Source: Muricoccus harenae
GTDB lineage: Bacteria; Pseudomonadota; Alphaproteobacteria; Acetobacterales; Acetobacteraceae
NCBI RefSeq assembly: GCF_009848505.1
Contig: NZ_WWDL01000026.1
Span: 28,368 to 92,367, forward strand
Length of the DNA stretch: 64,000 bases
Reading direction: 5' to 3'
In this document: in pieces, positions 63,805-64,000 of the stretch
Layout: each line of letters opens with the position of its first letter
Numbering within the stretch: position 1 is the first letter of the stretch
Translations under genes and position numbers: made by a program
The notes under the pieces: generated by a model
Told to the model about the DNA's origin: nothing
The model's database searches: none
The model's input: the letters and a program-made list of their open reading frames with translations, nothing else

Positions 63805-64000
63805 ACCAACCGCCTTGATCGCTGACTCGCATGTGATCCCGCCAGCGCCACAGGTGTGATTCGCTCCTCCCCATGGTTGGTTCGGGAGGCTGAGATGGCG
63901 CTGGCGATCACACGGCAGGATCTTTCGGCGGCCGAACTCCGGAAGTCAGCGGCGCGGAGCCGTGATGCGAATGCGGCACGCCGGATGCTGGCGATCGCGC
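63805..64000 (+). mobile_element. Left end of an IS630-family element, cut by the window edge
   Basis: The open frame at 63895 starts an IS630-type transposase, and the sequence before it lacks genes. IS630 elements insert at TA; a TATA at about 63803-63806 followed by CCAACCGCC is a possible left junction, but the terminal inverted repeat cannot be proved without the right end. Confidence 0.55.
63895..64000 (+). CDS. IS630-family transposase, N-terminal fragment
   Basis: Only the first 35 codons are in the window, starting MALAITRQDLSAAELRKSAA and continuing RSRDANAARRMLAIA. This is the usual start of the helix-turn-helix region of IS630 transposases (relatives read ITRQDLSAAELR). GGGAGG lies 5 nt before the ATG at 63895. 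Catalytic DDE residues would be beyond the edge. Confidence 0.75.
   Translation, partial: MALAITRQDLSAAELRKSAARSRDANAARRMLAIA

Overview
The window is a GC-rich, densely coding stretch of an alphaproteobacterial chromosome. Three things point to the Acetobacteraceae, Roseomonas-like: a cellulose synthase whose catalytic and BcsB parts are one polypeptide, an Alternative Complex III (ACIII) plus caa3-oxidase operon, and iron-transport and phytochrome genes of alphaproteobacterial type. This placement is inferred from gene content; no rRNA or tRNA gene was seen. I found no CRISPR array, prophage or defence island. The only transposon is an IS630-type element cut off by the right edge.

Layout. 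(1) 0.1-2.2 kb: an M20-family amidohydrolase and a small lipoprotein c-type cytochrome that appears to start at ATC. (2) 2.2-13.5 kb, minus strand: a compact respiratory operon actA-B-C-D-E-F, ctaG, coxB, a fused cytochrome oxidase subunit I-III gene and a small membrane protein. It encodes a quinol:cytochrome c oxidoreductase (ACIII) and its caa3 oxidase partner. (3) 13.5-21 kb: a Dpp/Opp-type ABC importer (two ATPases, two permeases) bracketed by two paralogous solute-binding proteins. (4) 21-26.5 kb: glgC-glgA and glgP, making and breaking glycogen. (5) 27-36.9 kb: a cellulose operon with a proline-rich protein, bcsQ, bcsAB and bcsC. (6) 37-39.8 kb: two luciferase-like flavin monooxygenases and an FKBP isomerase. 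(7) 39.7-40.6 kb: a DUF1275 membrane-protein gene broken by one amber codon. (8) 40.8-49.1 kb: a siderophore-iron uptake island in two units, each behind a Fur-like palindrome: TonB receptor, esterase, binding protein and siderophore reductase; then a second binding protein, FecCD permease and ATPase. (9) 49.2-52.9 kb: RidA, then the bacteriophytochrome kinase bphP with its heme oxygenase bphO. (10) 53.4-57 kb: an OpgH-like glucosyltransferase, an amidohydrolase and a LysR regulator. (11) 57-64 kb: a secreted protein, a Bug-type binding protein, a HAD hydrolase, HtpX, an SdhAF4-type factor, a glycosyltransferase, rsmB, a small exported protein and the IS630 edge.

How it works together. The respiratory genes form one electron path from quinol through ACIII hemes to the caa3 oxidase. 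The glg and bcs blocks both draw on hexose phosphates, so storage and exopolysaccharide are encoded side by side. The iron island is a complete import route from outer membrane to cytoplasmic iron release.

Most notable observations: a two-copy ~42-bp mini-repeat near rsmB whose 8-bp flanking direct repeats differ between copies but match within each copy, as a small mobile element would leave; the ATC start; the in-frame amber codon in the DUF1275 gene; the K-channel lysine replaced by Gln in the oxidase; and a family of near-identical GC-rich terminator hairpins. I did not find a clearly new multi-gene system. Many long open frames opposite real genes are GC-bias shadows and were left out.
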